A DNA stretch of 64,000 nt from VXYL01 sp963666465 (GTDB lineage Bacteria; Pseudomonadota; Gammaproteobacteria; Pseudomonadales; Azotimanducaceae): contig OY762824.1 of the NCBI GenBank assembly GCA_963666465.1, positions 3,720,001 to 3,784,000 of the forward strand, read 5' to 3'. The notes below the pieces were generated by a model, which saw only the letters and a list, made by a program, of their open reading frames with translations, was not told the origin of the DNA and did no database searches. This document shows positions 18,680-27,058 of the stretch, in pieces (positions within the stretch are counted from its first letter, which is position 1; every line of letters starts with the position of its first letter). Position numbers and translations under genes: made by a program.

Positions 18680-20297
18680 CAGCCTGTCGGACTTGGGGCG
18701 CAGATTTTACAATGGCGTCTTCCGAGTCGATGGGGGTTGGGGCAGATGCCGAAGTTCCTGCAGCGGGACCGATCGCAGCCTTTTCTGCTGCCGCCGGACA
18801 TGCGGGACTGGCTGCCGGCCGACGACCTGGCGCATTTTGTGCTGGAGGCGGTGGAGCGGGTTCCGATGGATTCGTTCCAGGTGAACGAGCGCGGCACGGG
18901 GTCGGCGCAGTGCCACCCGCGGACGATGCTGGCGCTGCTGGTGCACTGCTGCGCGAACGGGATCTTCGGCTCGCGCCGGATCGAGCGCGCGACCTATCGG
19001 GACATCGGGGTTCGGTACGTGGCGGCGAACTGTCACCCGGACCACGACACGATCTGCACGTTTCGGCGCAACAGCTTCGATGCGGTCTCGGCGGCGTTCC
19101 CGGAGGTGCTGCCGCTGGCGAAGGAACCGAAGCCGCTGCGTGTCGGGACGGCGAGCGTGGACGGCACGAAGGTGGACGCGAACGCGAACAGGTGCAACGG
19201 CATCCGCCACGACCGCGCGTTGGAGTTGCGCGAGCGGTTGGGCGTTGAGATCAAGGGCTTGCTGGATCGGGCGGAACAGGCCGACGCGGCCGACGCGCCG
19301 GACCCGCAGGGTCTGCCGGAGGAGTTGTCGCGGCGGGAGACGCCGAAGGCGAAGCTGGACAAGGCCTGCGCGGAGCTGGAGCGTCGGGCGAAGTCGCGCG
19401 CGGACTCGGAGCGCGCGGAGTGCGAGCGCAAGGTGGAGGCGCGGGAGGAGCGAGAGGGCTCGCGCAAGGGGAGGCCGATCAAGGCGCCTGAAGAGGAGCC
19501 TCGGGACGAGGAGCGGATCAACCTGACGGACGCCGACAGTTCGCCGATGCGCAAGAGCAGGCACCATGAGTGCCGTCAGGCGTGCAACGCCCAGGCGGCG
19601 GTGGACGCGGACGGCAGTCGGCTGGTGCTGGGTTCTCGGGTGAGCGTGAGCGCGAGCGACCGCAACGAGCTGGTGGCGGACGTGGATTCGATGCCCGGCG
19701 CACTCGGTTCGCCGGATCGGGTGCTGGCGGACGGCGGCTGCGCGACGGGCAGCGAGGTTTCGGAGCTGGAAGGGCGCGGCGTGGAGGTGCTGGTGGCGAC
19801 CGGGGCGGAAGGCGGACGGCGCCGGCACGACTTTCGGCCGGAGCCGCCGCCGAAGCCGGCGAAGGAGCCGCGGGCGGAGTGGATCAAGGCGATGCGGGAG
19901 AGGATGGAGCTGCCGGAGAACCGGGCGCACTGCCGCTTGCGCAGGCATGCGGTGGAGCCGGCGTTCGGGATCGTGAAGCAGGCGATGGGCTTTCGGCAGT
20001 TCCCGCTGCGAGGCGTCGAGAAGGTGGAGGGCGAGTGGAAGCTGGTGACGCTGGCCTGCAGCTGCCGACGCCTGCACAGGCTGATGTTGGCCTGACGGGG
20101 TCATGGGGGGCGAACGCGGCGTGTTGAAGGCCGCTGCAGGGTCGGAAAGGCCCTCTGGACCCCCATCGGCGGCCGATGGCGGGATGCGACCCCCGCTTCA
20201 GCGGCAACGACCCATCTGAACAGCCACAGGGGGCATCGTTCAAGCGGGCGCCAAGCCCCTTCCGCGGACGCTCGCCGCGCCAAAGTCCGACAGGCTG
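18680..20297 (+). mobile_element. IS1182-family insertion sequence, complete
   Basis: 1618 bp. The left end CAGCCTGTCGGACTT is repeated inverted at the right end (AAGTCCGACAGGCTG). CTAG is present at both borders (18676-18679 and 20298-20301). It carries one intact transposase gene. It separates ftsX from rpoH, genes that are adjacent in related bacteria. Confidence 0.9.
18746..20095 (+). CDS. IS1182-family DDE transposase
   Basis: 449 residues, apparently intact. The N-terminus (MPKFLQRDRSQPFLLPPDMR) and the region around TYRDIGVRYVAANCHPDHDT are typical of IS1182/DUF772 transposases. Acidic residues fit the DDE triad: VDGTKVDAN, VLADGGCATG, and AVEPAFGIVKQAMGFRQF near the end. The middle (220-290) is a charged, probably coiled insertion. 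The ATG at 18746 is preferred over a TTG 9 bases earlier. The enzyme is a candidate to move the family A miniature elements that share its end sequence. Confidence 0.9.
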   Translation: MPKFLQRDRSQPFLLPPDMRDWLPADDLAHFVLEAVERVPMDSFQVNERGTGSAQCHPRTMLALLVHCCANGIFGSRRIERATYRDIGVRYVAANCHPDHDTICTFRRNSFDAVSAAFPEVLPLAKEPKPLRVGTASVDGTKVDANANRCNGIRHDRALELRERLGVEIKGLLDRAEQADAADAPDPQGLPEELSRRETPKAKLDKACAELERRAKSRADSERAECERKVEAREEREGSRKGRPIKAPEEEPRDEERINLTDADSSPMRKSRHHECRQACNAQAAVDADGSRLVLGSRVSVSASDRNELVADVDSMPGALGSPDRVLADGGCATGSEVSELEGRGVEVLVATGAEGGRRRHDFRPEPPPKPAKEPRAEWIKAMRERMELPENRAHCRLRRHAVEPAFGIVKQAMGFRQFPLRGVEKVEGEWKLVTLACSCRRLHRLMLA

Positions 20298-20300
20298 CTA

Positions 20301-21498
20301 GTGTAGTGTCCCAAATAAACTGTTGTTTATGAGGCGTCGATGGGTCATGCTTTTGCGCATCGCGTCTGGGGGCAAGTTCGATGCGGGTTGCGGCACCAAT
20401 CACACTGTCGACCGAGGACCGGGGAAGGCTGGACAAGTGGGCGTCGTCGCGCAGTGCGCCGGTGCGCCTGCGGGAACGTTCGCGGATCGTCCTGATGGCA
20501 GCCGACGGAACGACGAACAAGGACATTGCCGCGAAGCTGGGCATCGACGCGAACAAGGTGGGACGCTGGCGCACCCGCTACGCGAAGGAGGGTGCGTCGG
20601 CGATCGAGAGGGAGCGGCCGCGCGGCGCCAACCACGGCGGGAAGGACAGCCGGGCGCAGGCGGCGTTGCGCACCCGGGTGATCGAGGCGACGACGCAGAC
20701 GACACCGGAGGACGCCACGCACTGGTCGTGCCGGTCGATGGCGCGGCATCTGGGCACGACCCACAGCTTCGTCCACCGGGTGTGGCGGTCGCGCGGCCTC
20801 AAGCCGCACCTGATCCGGACCTTCAGGCTGAGCAGCGATCCTCGCTTCGAGGAGAAGCTGCAGGACGTGGTGGGGCTCTACCTGGACCCGCCGGAGAACG
20901 CGGCGGTGTTCAGCTTCGACGAGAAGAGCCGGATCCAGGCGCTGGACCGGACGCAGCCGGGCCTGCCGATGAAGAGGGGCCGCGCCGGCACGATGACGCA
21001 CGACTGCAAGCGCCACGGCACGACCACGCTGTTCGCCGCGCTGGAGGTGGCCAGCGGCAAGGTGATCGGCAGGACCTGCCGCAGGCACCGTCACCAGGAG
21101 GTGCTGATGTTCCTGCGCGAGGTCGACAAGGCGGTGCCCGCCGACCAGGAGATCCACATCGTGCTCGACAACTACGCGACCCACAGGCACGAGAAGGTGC
21201 AGGACTGGATCGAGCGCAGGAAACGCATCTTCCTGCACTTCACGCCGACCGGCGCCTCGTGGGCGAACCTGGTGGAGCGGTTCTTCGCGACGCTGACCGA
21301 CAAGCAGATCCGGCGCGGCGTCTTCACATCGGTGCCGCATCTCGAGAAGTGCCTGCGGGAGTGCCTGGAGCGTCACAACGAGAATCCGCAGCCGCTGGTG
21401 TGGACGAAGTCCTTCGGCGAGATCATGGAGAAGGTCGAACGCGGTCGGGCCGCGCTGGCCAACGCCTCTTAATCACCTTTTTGTTAAGGACACTACAC
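20301..21498 (+). mobile_element. IS630-family insertion sequence, complete
   Basis: 1198 bp with ends GTGTAGTGTCC / GGACACTACAC as exact inverted repeats of 11 bases, flanked by TA on each side, as IS630 elements require. The TA lies inside a CTAG on both borders, so this element and the preceding IS1182 share one CTAG. Transposase intact. Confidence 0.88.
20381..21472 (+). CDS. IS630-family DDE transposase
   Basis: 363 residues. Residues 30-80 form a helix-turn-helix (NKDIAAKLGIDANKVGRWR), followed by a second winged-helix part. The catalytic core has FSFDEKSRIQ, IVLDNYATHRH and ANLVERFFATLTDKQ, the spaced D, D and E of IS630/Tc1-mariner enzymes. Start ATG 20381 (MRVAAPITLS). It looks intact and may still be active. 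Confidence 0.93.
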   Translation: MRVAAPITLSTEDRGRLDKWASSRSAPVRLRERSRIVLMAADGTTNKDIAAKLGIDANKVGRWRTRYAKEGASAIERERPRGANHGGKDSRAQAALRTRVIEATTQTTPEDATHWSCRSMARHLGTTHSFVHRVWRSRGLKPHLIRTFRLSSDPRFEEKLQDVVGLYLDPPENAAVFSFDEKSRIQALDRTQPGLPMKRGRAGTMTHDCKRHGTTTLFAALEVASGKVIGRTCRRHRHQEVLMFLREVDKAVPADQEIHIVLDNYATHRHEKVQDWIERRKRIFLHFTPTGASWANLVERFFATLTDKQIRRGVFTSVPHLEKCLRECLERHNENPQPLVWTKSFGEIMEKVERGRAALANAS

Positions 21499-21501
21499 TA
21501 G

Positions 21502-21543
21502 CGCCACGAGAAGCGTTGCCGAAGGCAACGGTTCTCGTGACGC
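21502..21543 (-). repeat. Hairpin end of a family A element next to the IS
   Basis: Right half of a family A element in inverse orientation, starting at the CTAG border of IS630. The hairpin has the same core (GTTGCC / GGCAAC), but one outer A-T pair is replaced by G-C on both arms relative to other copies (AAGAA/TTCTT became GAGAA/TTCTC), which keeps the pairing. Confidence 0.75.
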
Positions 21544-21608
21544 CAAGGAAGGAGCAAGCGAGTGACAGTGCCGGCGTGTCCGAAGGGCACGCGGACGTGC
21601 CCTGCACG

Positions 21609-21638
21609 CTGGCACTCGCCAAGGCCGAGTGCTAGACT
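21609..21638 (+). promoter_or_regulatory. CIRCE-like operator overlapping the rpoH promoter
   Basis: CTGGCACTC-N9-GAGTGCTAG (21609-21635): 8 of 9 bases match between half-sites, with the exact CIRCE spacing; the right half GAGTGCTAG differs from the consensus by one base. A plausible promoter overlaps it: TGGCAC (21610-21615), 17 bases, TAGACT (21633-21638). The GGAGG ribosome site of rpoH starts at 21656. Binding of HrcA here would block rpoH transcription. Confidence 0.7.
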
Positions 21639-21666
21639 CGCCATGAAGTGTTATCGGAGGTAGCGA

Positions 21667-22608
21667 ATGAGCGCGCAAAGCCTTTCTCATCCAGCCACGT
21701 CCCCGCGACGCGGGATGACCGAGATTGTTCCCGCGGCATCAGCAACGGGCGTAGCTCGCTCCCTCGAGAATCTCTCGCCGGGCCGCGACCTGGATGCGTA
21801 CATCCAGACCGTGAGTGCCTTCCCGGTGCTGACGCCGGAAGAGGAACGCTCGCTGGCGGAACGCTTCTATCAGAACGGAGACCTGGAAGCGGCTCGGGAA
21901 CTCGTGCTGCGCCACCTTCGCTTCGTGGTTCACATGGCGCACGGCTACCGCGGCTACGGCCTTGCCGAAGCCGACCTGATCCAGGAAGGCAACGTTGGCC
22001 TGATGAAGGCGGTCAAGCGCTTCAACCCGGAAGTGGGCGTGCGTCTGGTCTCCTTCGCCGTGCATTGGATCCGCGCCGAGATGCACGAGTTCATCCTCCG
22101 CAACTGGCGCATCGTCAAGGTCGCCACCACCAAGGCGCAGCGCAAGCTCTTCTTCAACCTGCGCGGCAGCAAGAAGAAGCTTGGCTGGCTGAACGCCGCC
22201 GAGACCCGCGCCATCGCCGACGACCTCGGTGTCGAGCCGGCCGTCGTCACGCAGATGGAAAGCCGTCTCTCCGCCCACGACCTCGCCTTCGACGGCCATG
22301 CGGGAGACGATGACGAAGACGGCCCCGTCGCCCCCATGCACTATCTGGAAGACGCCTCCAACCCGGCCGACCTCTTGGCGGAGGAAGATGCCAGCAATGC
22401 CGCTGCCGCGGGGCTGCGCAACGCCATGCAGCAGCTCGACGAGCGCAGTCGCGACATCATGAGCGCGCGCTGGCTCAGCGACGGCAAGGAAACCCTCCAG
22501 TCGCTGGCCGACCGCTACGGCGTCTCCGCCGAACGCATCCGCCAACTCGAAAAGAACGCCATGAAGAAGATCCGCAAACTCATGGACGCGGAGGCAGTTC
22601 CCGCCTGA
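21667..22608 (+). CDS. rpoH: Heat-shock sigma factor RpoH (sigma-32)
   Basis: Directs RNA polymerase to heat-shock promoters. 313 residues: region 1.2/2 (LDAYIQTVSAFPVLTPEEE; LIQEGNVGLMKAVKRF; VSFAVHWIRAEMHEFI), the diagnostic RpoH box QRKLFFNLR just after, and region 4.2 with the helix-turn-helix ESLADRYGVSAERIRQLEK-type end. The N-terminus is about 25 residues longer than in E. coli. The gene is expected directly after ftsX; here two insertion sequences intervene, but 169 bases with the CIRCE-like promoter remain intact. Confidence 0.97.
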   Translation: MSAQSLSHPATSPRRGMTEIVPAASATGVARSLENLSPGRDLDAYIQTVSAFPVLTPEEERSLAERFYQNGDLEAARELVLRHLRFVVHMAHGYRGYGLAEADLIQEGNVGLMKAVKRFNPEVGVRLVSFAVHWIRAEMHEFILRNWRIVKVATTKAQRKLFFNLRGSKKKLGWLNAAETRAIADDLGVEPAVVTQMESRLSAHDLAFDGHAGDDDEDGPVAPMHYLEDASNPADLLAEEDASNAAAAGLRNAMQQLDERSRDIMSARWLSDGKETLQSLADRYGVSAERIRQLEKNAMKKIRKLMDAEAVPA

Positions 22609-22610
22609 CG

Positions 22611-23339
22611 GTGACTCGTGCCCTCCCTCCGAAGACGGGCGATGCTCGGAGGCGCAACGAAGGCCGGGTGTACATGCGTCGGCGTGGGCGCAGCACGGTG
22701 GCTCAGGAACGGGCCTTGGTGGAACTTGCTCCGCGCTATCTTGTTTCGCCCCCAGCTCGGGGGGAGGACAGGGACGAGGCCTTTGGCCAAACGGGGCCGC
22801 TCCTGGTCGAGATTGGCTTTGGCATGGGTGATGCCCTGGCGGCGTTCGCGGCAAGCCACCCGGACTGGAACTGCCTTGGCATCGAGGTCTATCGCCCCGG
22901 CATTGGTGCGCTGATGCTCGCCTGCGAGCGCGAGGGGCTCGGCAATGTCCGCATCGTCGAAGCGGAGGCGATGACGGTGCTGCGTAGCCAGGACGCCTCG
23001 AGCATCGAACGCATCCACGTCTTCTTCCCGGACCCCTGGCCCAAGAAACGCCACCACAAGCGCCGCCTCGTGAACGCGGAATTCGCCGCCGAAGCCGCCC
23101 GCTGCCTCGTTGCCGGCGGAACTTTGGCACTGGCAACCGACTGGAGAGAGTACGCCGAGCAGATGCTGGGGACTCTGCAAGCCGAGTCGGCGCTGGCGGG
23201 CGGCGAGACGAACCGCCCACCGGAACGCCCGCAAACCCCATTCGAGGCCAAGGGCGCCGCTGCCGGTCACCACATCACCGACCTCGTCTATCGCCGCAGC
23301 GTCAGCGCCTGGCAGCCTGTCGGACTTCGGACGGCGTAA
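22611..23339 (+). CDS. trmB: tRNA (guanine-46-N7)-methyltransferase TrmB, end altered by a repeat
   Basis: Makes m7G46 in tRNA variable loops. 242 residues from GTG 22611 (ATG 22674 is an alternative). SAM motif VEIGFGMGDAL, then GIEVYRPGIG and the catalytic/tRNA-binding FFPDPWPKKRHHKRRL. The normal ending (ITDLVYRR) is followed by SVSAWQPVGLRTA: these last residues and the TAA stop come from the family A element starting at 23313. The insertion therefore replaced the native stop codon without harming the fold. Confidence 0.92.
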   Translation: MTRALPPKTGDARRRNEGRVYMRRRGRSTVAQERALVELAPRYLVSPPARGEDRDEAFGQTGPLLVEIGFGMGDALAAFAASHPDWNCLGIEVYRPGIGALMLACEREGLGNVRIVEAEAMTVLRSQDASSIERIHVFFPDPWPKKRHHKRRLVNAEFAAEAARCLVAGGTLALATDWREYAEQMLGTLQAESALAGGETNRPPERPQTPFEAKGAAAGHHITDLVYRRSVSAWQPVGLRTA

Positions 23340-23420
23340 GCTGGCCGAATGCCGACAGAGTAACAGGACGGCTTGGGCTGGGGCAAGAAGCGTTGCCGAA
23401 AGGCAACGGTTCTTGTGGCG
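23313..23420 (+). repeat. Family A element at the trmB 3' end
   Basis: 108 bp starting CAGCCTGTCGGACTT, with perfect CTGG duplications on both sides (23309-23312 and 23421-23424). It provides the trmB stop codon at 23337-23339. The terminal hairpin, with GAAA loop, could also act as an mRNA end structure. Confidence 0.88.
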
Positions 23421-23571
23421 CTGGCTCGCGGGCGCCCCCTGGAAAGCGTAGATGCGCGACGGCTCCCCTCCCGTCGTTTCCCTTGGGGAGTCCCCCCCAT
23501 CCTCAAAGCGGTGGCGTGGGGTGATGGAGTTCGCTATAACCACCGCTCGACGCAGCGACCGGAGAGGAGAC

Positions 23572-24729
23572 ATGGAGTCCGAAGCGGGCAGCATCGATGC
23601 GGGCTCGAATCCAGGCTCGGAAGATTGGGAGGCATATTGCGCCGCCGGGGTGGCCCGGGCGCAGAAGCTCGGCAACCGGGGGCCGATGCGGTTCGGCGCC
23701 GACGGTCGGCTCGTGCAGGACATCCTCGACGCCTATCGGCGAACCGGCTTCTATGTCTTCACCGGAGTCCTGGAGCAGGAGGAGATCGACGAGCTGACCC
23801 GGGAGTTCGACGAAATCCTCGACAATGCGCCCGCCACCGTGGATGCCGAGGTGGACCGCCAAGGCCGCCCGGTGAAGTACCTCGGCTACTACTCCATGTC
23901 CACGGACGACGTGTTCCGCGGGCACGGCGCCGAACCCGCCGACGAGGGCGCCGAGCCCCGCGCCGCAGTGGGGCTCGTCTCGCACCCGCTGATGATGATG
24001 GACTCGGCGCTCCGCGTATATGCCCATCCGAAGATTCTGGCCACGGTTGCGAGCGTCCACGGCGAGGACTTCGTGCCGTTCCACGAGAGCGTCTTCCACA
24101 AGGGCGCCGGCGAAGGCCCGCCCACGCCCTGGCATCAAGACGGCCGCACCCACTGGAGCGAAGACGGCGCCGCGCTCGAACGGCCGGACGGCAGCGGCAA
24201 GACCCACGGCTTCAACTTCTCCGTGTCCTGGTCGCACTGCACGCCGGAGAACTGCCTCTGGGTGGTGCCGGGCAGCCATCGGCAGTGGCGGCTTGCCAAC
24301 GATGGCAAGTTCCCGCCCATCACGGAGCGCTTGCCGGACGCGGTGCCGGCGCTGCTCGAGCCCGGCGACTGCGTGATGGTCAGCCGCAGTTCGCTGCACG
24401 GTTCCTATCCGAACCGCTCGCCGGAGCGCCGCATCACGATGGTGCTTGGCTATCACAGCCGCGCCTCGGCAATCGGCGCCGAGACCACCAACGTCCACGC
24501 CTTCAAGACGCCGGGCCAGAAGAGGAAAATCAAGTACAGCGAAGACTATGTGCTGAAGCGAGCACGCATGATCCCGCTCGCCATCAACGCCCGGCGGCAA
24601 CGCTACCCCGACGAGACGCCCCATGACTACAAGGGCGCCTACATCGGCGGCGGCGAATGGAACGAGGCGGCGCGGGCCGAGATCAGTCGCGAGGGCGACG
24701 AATACTGGCAGCGGGACATCACCCTCTGA
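23572..24729 (+). CDS. Phytanoyl-CoA dioxygenase (PhyH) family protein, copy 2
   Basis: Fe(II)/2-oxoglutarate oxygenase of 385 residues. Metal ligands in PWHQDGRTHW (H-x-D) and a distal histidine in SSLHGSYPNRSPERR with the 2-oxoglutarate arginine. The middle motif WVVPGSHRQW is typical of the superfamily. ATG 23572 follows GGAGAGGAGA closely. The kinase gene starts 44 bases downstream and may share a transcript. Substrate unknown. Confidence 0.85.
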   Translation: MESEAGSIDAGSNPGSEDWEAYCAAGVARAQKLGNRGPMRFGADGRLVQDILDAYRRTGFYVFTGVLEQEEIDELTREFDEILDNAPATVDAEVDRQGRPVKYLGYYSMSTDDVFRGHGAEPADEGAEPRAAVGLVSHPLMMMDSALRVYAHPKILATVASVHGEDFVPFHESVFHKGAGEGPPTPWHQDGRTHWSEDGAALERPDGSGKTHGFNFSVSWSHCTPENCLWVVPGSHRQWRLANDGKFPPITERLPDAVPALLEPGDCVMVSRSSLHGSYPNRSPERRITMVLGYHSRASAIGAETTNVHAFKTPGQKRKIKYSEDYVLKRARMIPLAINARRQRYPDETPHDYKGAYIGGGEWNEAARAEISREGDEYWQRDITL

Positions 24730-24773
24730 CCTGGAGGGAGGGCAAGATGCCAATCCCTCCAGAGGAGTAGCCG

Positions 24774-25757
24774 GTGAACGAACTTCCGGGGGATCGGCTC
24801 GGACGGGGGCGTCTCTCGCAGGCCACCCACATGCGGGCAGAGACGCTGGGGGAGGACGGCAAGGCTTGGCTCGGCGTTCTGCCGGATACCGTCAAGCAGC
24901 TGGAACGCCTCTGGGGCATCGAGGCGGGCGCCTCGCTCGCCGGCGGTTCCGAGAGCCTCGTCGCGGAGGCGACGCTCCGAGATGGCGGCCCGGCGATCCT
25001 CAAGATCGGGCTGCCGGGCAGCGCAGACGTCAACGCCGAGGCAACGGTCTATCGCCTTGCCGCCGGTCGCGGCTATGCGCGAATGCTGGCGCACGATCCG
25101 GGCCGCAACGCCCTGCTCCTGGAGCGGTTGGGAATGCCGCTCAGCCGTCGCCGCCAGGCGACCGACGAGCGCATTCGCGCCATCTGTCGCACGTTCCGAG
25201 ACGCTTGGGTGGCGGTGGACCCCGAATGCGGCCTCATGACAGGCGCCGAGAAGGCCCGCTGGCTAGCGGGATTCATCACCCGGCAATGGCAGGCTCTCGG
25301 CCAGCCATGCTCGGCCAAGGCCAAGGATCAGGCACTCGACTACGCGGAAGAACGAGCCGCTGCCTTCCGCCCGGAGAAATCCGTCCTGGTCCACGGCGAC
25401 GCCCACGCCGAAAACACCTTGGTGGCCGACGACTCCGGCGGCGAGGGCGCCCAGCTTCGCTGCAGGTTCATCGACCCCGATGGTCTGGTCGCGGAGAAGG
25501 CCTGCGACCTCGCCCCCATCATGCGCGACTGGAGCGAGGATCTCCTCGCCGGCGACACCGAAGCGCTGACCCGCGCCCGATGCGACCTGCTGGCCGAACT
25601 CACCGACGTGCCGGGGCTCCCCATCTGGCAATGGGGCTATGTGGAGCGCGTCTCCACGGGCCTCGCAATGCTCGCCATCGGCCAGCGGGAGGAGGCGCGT
25701 CAGACCTTGGCGGTGGCCGATCGACTCGTCGGCGTGGACGTGCCGAATGGCTCGTGA
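24774..25757 (+). CDS. Aminoglycoside/hydroxyurea-type phosphotransferase
   Basis: Small-molecule kinase of 327 residues in the APH(6)/hydroxyurea kinase family. Catalytic loop VLVHGDAHAENTLV (H-G-D...N) and metal site FIDPDGLVAEKACDLAP; the N-terminal lobe has AILKIGLPG with the ATP lysine. Members phosphorylate streptomycin or hydroxyurea, but many have unknown substrates, so resistance is only a possibility. The start is GTG 24774 after AGAGGAG. It lies between a PhyH gene and ccmA. Confidence 0.78.
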   Translation: MNELPGDRLGRGRLSQATHMRAETLGEDGKAWLGVLPDTVKQLERLWGIEAGASLAGGSESLVAEATLRDGGPAILKIGLPGSADVNAEATVYRLAAGRGYARMLAHDPGRNALLLERLGMPLSRRRQATDERIRAICRTFRDAWVAVDPECGLMTGAEKARWLAGFITRQWQALGQPCSAKAKDQALDYAEERAAAFRPEKSVLVHGDAHAENTLVADDSGGEGAQLRCRFIDPDGLVAEKACDLAPIMRDWSEDLLAGDTEALTRARCDLLAELTDVPGLPIWQWGYVERVSTGLAMLAIGQREEARQTLAVADRLVGVDVPNGS

Positions 25758-25790
25758 ACAACCGCCGCCGTCCTTCTTGGCGGCCATCAC

Positions 25791-26393
25791 ATGAATGAGC
25801 CGTTGCTGCGGGCCGCCAGCCTTGGCCATGAAACGGACGACGCGCGTCTGTTCCACGGTCTTGATCTGGTCCTGCGCGGTGGCGAGATGGTGGAGGTGCG
25901 AGGCGCCAACGCCACTGGCAAGAGCACCTTGCTGCGGTGCCTTGCCGGCTTGATCCGGCCCGGTTCGGGAACCGTGGACGTGGGTGTGGAGATCGCCTAT
26001 CTCGGCCATCGTTCGGGCCTGAGCGAGACGTTGACGGCGCGAGAGAACCTGCGCTGGCGGCTGTCGCTCTGTTCGGGGCGGCTCGATGGCAACGAGGCGA
26101 CGGCTCGCATCGATGAGGCGCTGGTCCGCCTTGGGATCGGCCACGCTGGCGGTCGCGCCGTTGCGTCTCTGTCCGCCGGTCAGCGCCGGCGCGTTGCGCT
26201 TGCCGCCGTGCTGGCGAGTCCGGCCAGGCTTTGGCTCCTCGACGAGCCCTTGACGGCACTCGATGACGCTGGCGCCGCGCTCCTGACGGCAGAGATCGAG
26301 CGCCACCTCCGCAACGGCGGCGGCGTCGTGGCGGCAACGCATCGCCCGCTCGGTCCCCGCGCAATGCGAACCGTGCAGCTGGGCACCACGTGA
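25791..26393 (+). CDS. ccmA: Cytochrome c biogenesis ATPase CcmA
   Basis: ATPase of the CcmABCD complex, which releases holo-CcmE (haem chaperone) at the inner membrane. 200 residues; Walker A RGANATGKSTLLR, signature SLSAGQRRRVALA, Walker B LWLLDEPLTALD. First gene of a ccmA-I run with 4-base overlaps. The kinase gene ends 33 bases upstream. Confidence 0.95.
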   Translation: MNEPLLRAASLGHETDDARLFHGLDLVLRGGEMVEVRGANATGKSTLLRCLAGLIRPGSGTVDVGVEIAYLGHRSGLSETLTARENLRWRLSLCSGRLDGNEATARIDEALVRLGIGHAGGRAVASLSAGQRRRVALAAVLASPARLWLLDEPLTALDDAGAALLTAEIERHLRNGGGVVAATHRPLGPRAMRTVQLGTT

Positions 26394-27052
26394 ACGCCTT
26401 CCTCACCCAGCTTCGGCGCGACCTCGCCATCTCCTTCCGGCATGGCGCGGAAGCGATGAACCCCATCGCCTTCTTCGCCCTCGCAGCCTTCCTCCTGGGC
26501 CTCGGCCAATCGACATTGCGACTGGACGAAGCCGCCGCCGGCGCCCTGTGGGTGCTTGCCCTGTTCGCCAATGTCCTTGCTGTGGAGGGGCTGTTCGGTC
26601 GAGACAGAGAAGACGGTTCGCTGGAACAGTTGCTGCTGCACGCCAAGCCCCTGTTCGCCGCGTTGCTCGGCAAGGTGGCGGCGCATTGGATGATGTCGGG
26701 GCTGCCCATCGCGGCGCTCAGCCCTTTCGTCGCGCTGCTGGTGGACGTGCCGCCCGATGGCATGCTCGTGCTGGCCCTCACGCTGCTGCTTGGCACGCCC
26801 ACGCTGGCCCTGGTCGGCGCAATCGGCGCCGCTCTCGTGGCCGGCACCGGTCGAGGCGGCCTCCTGGTGGCACTCCTCGTGATGCCGCTCTACGTACCGA
26901 CGCTCCTGTTCGGCGCCGGCGCCGCCATGACGGCCCTCGCCGGAGGCGATCCGAGCGCGGAACTGCTCTGGCTTGCGGCACTGCTGGCGGCGTCCATTAC
27001 ACTTGCTCCGTTTGGCGTTGACGCCGCGTTGCGCGTCGGACAGGAGTACTGA
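26390..27052 (+). CDS. ccmB: Haem exporter permease CcmB
   Basis: Six-helix inner-membrane subunit of CcmABCD, 220 residues. Start GTG 26390 overlaps the ccmA stop (GTGA). Conserved stretches include FGRDREDGSLEQLLL and the PLYVPTLLFGAG segment typical of CcmB. ccmC begins 6 bases later. Confidence 0.93.
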   Translation: MNAFLTQLRRDLAISFRHGAEAMNPIAFFALAAFLLGLGQSTLRLDEAAAGALWVLALFANVLAVEGLFGRDREDGSLEQLLLHAKPLFAALLGKVAAHWMMSGLPIAALSPFVALLVDVPPDGMLVLALTLLLGTPTLALVGAIGAALVAGTGRGGLLVALLVMPLYVPTLLFGAGAAMTALAGGDPSAELLWLAALLAASITLAPFGVDAALRVGQEY

Positions 27053-27058
27053 AGCGAC

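Noticed and set aside
21610..21626. Sigma-54 promoter upstream of rpoH (TGGCAC start)
   Set aside because: The downstream TTGC element is missing at the required spacing; the palindrome fits CIRCE better.
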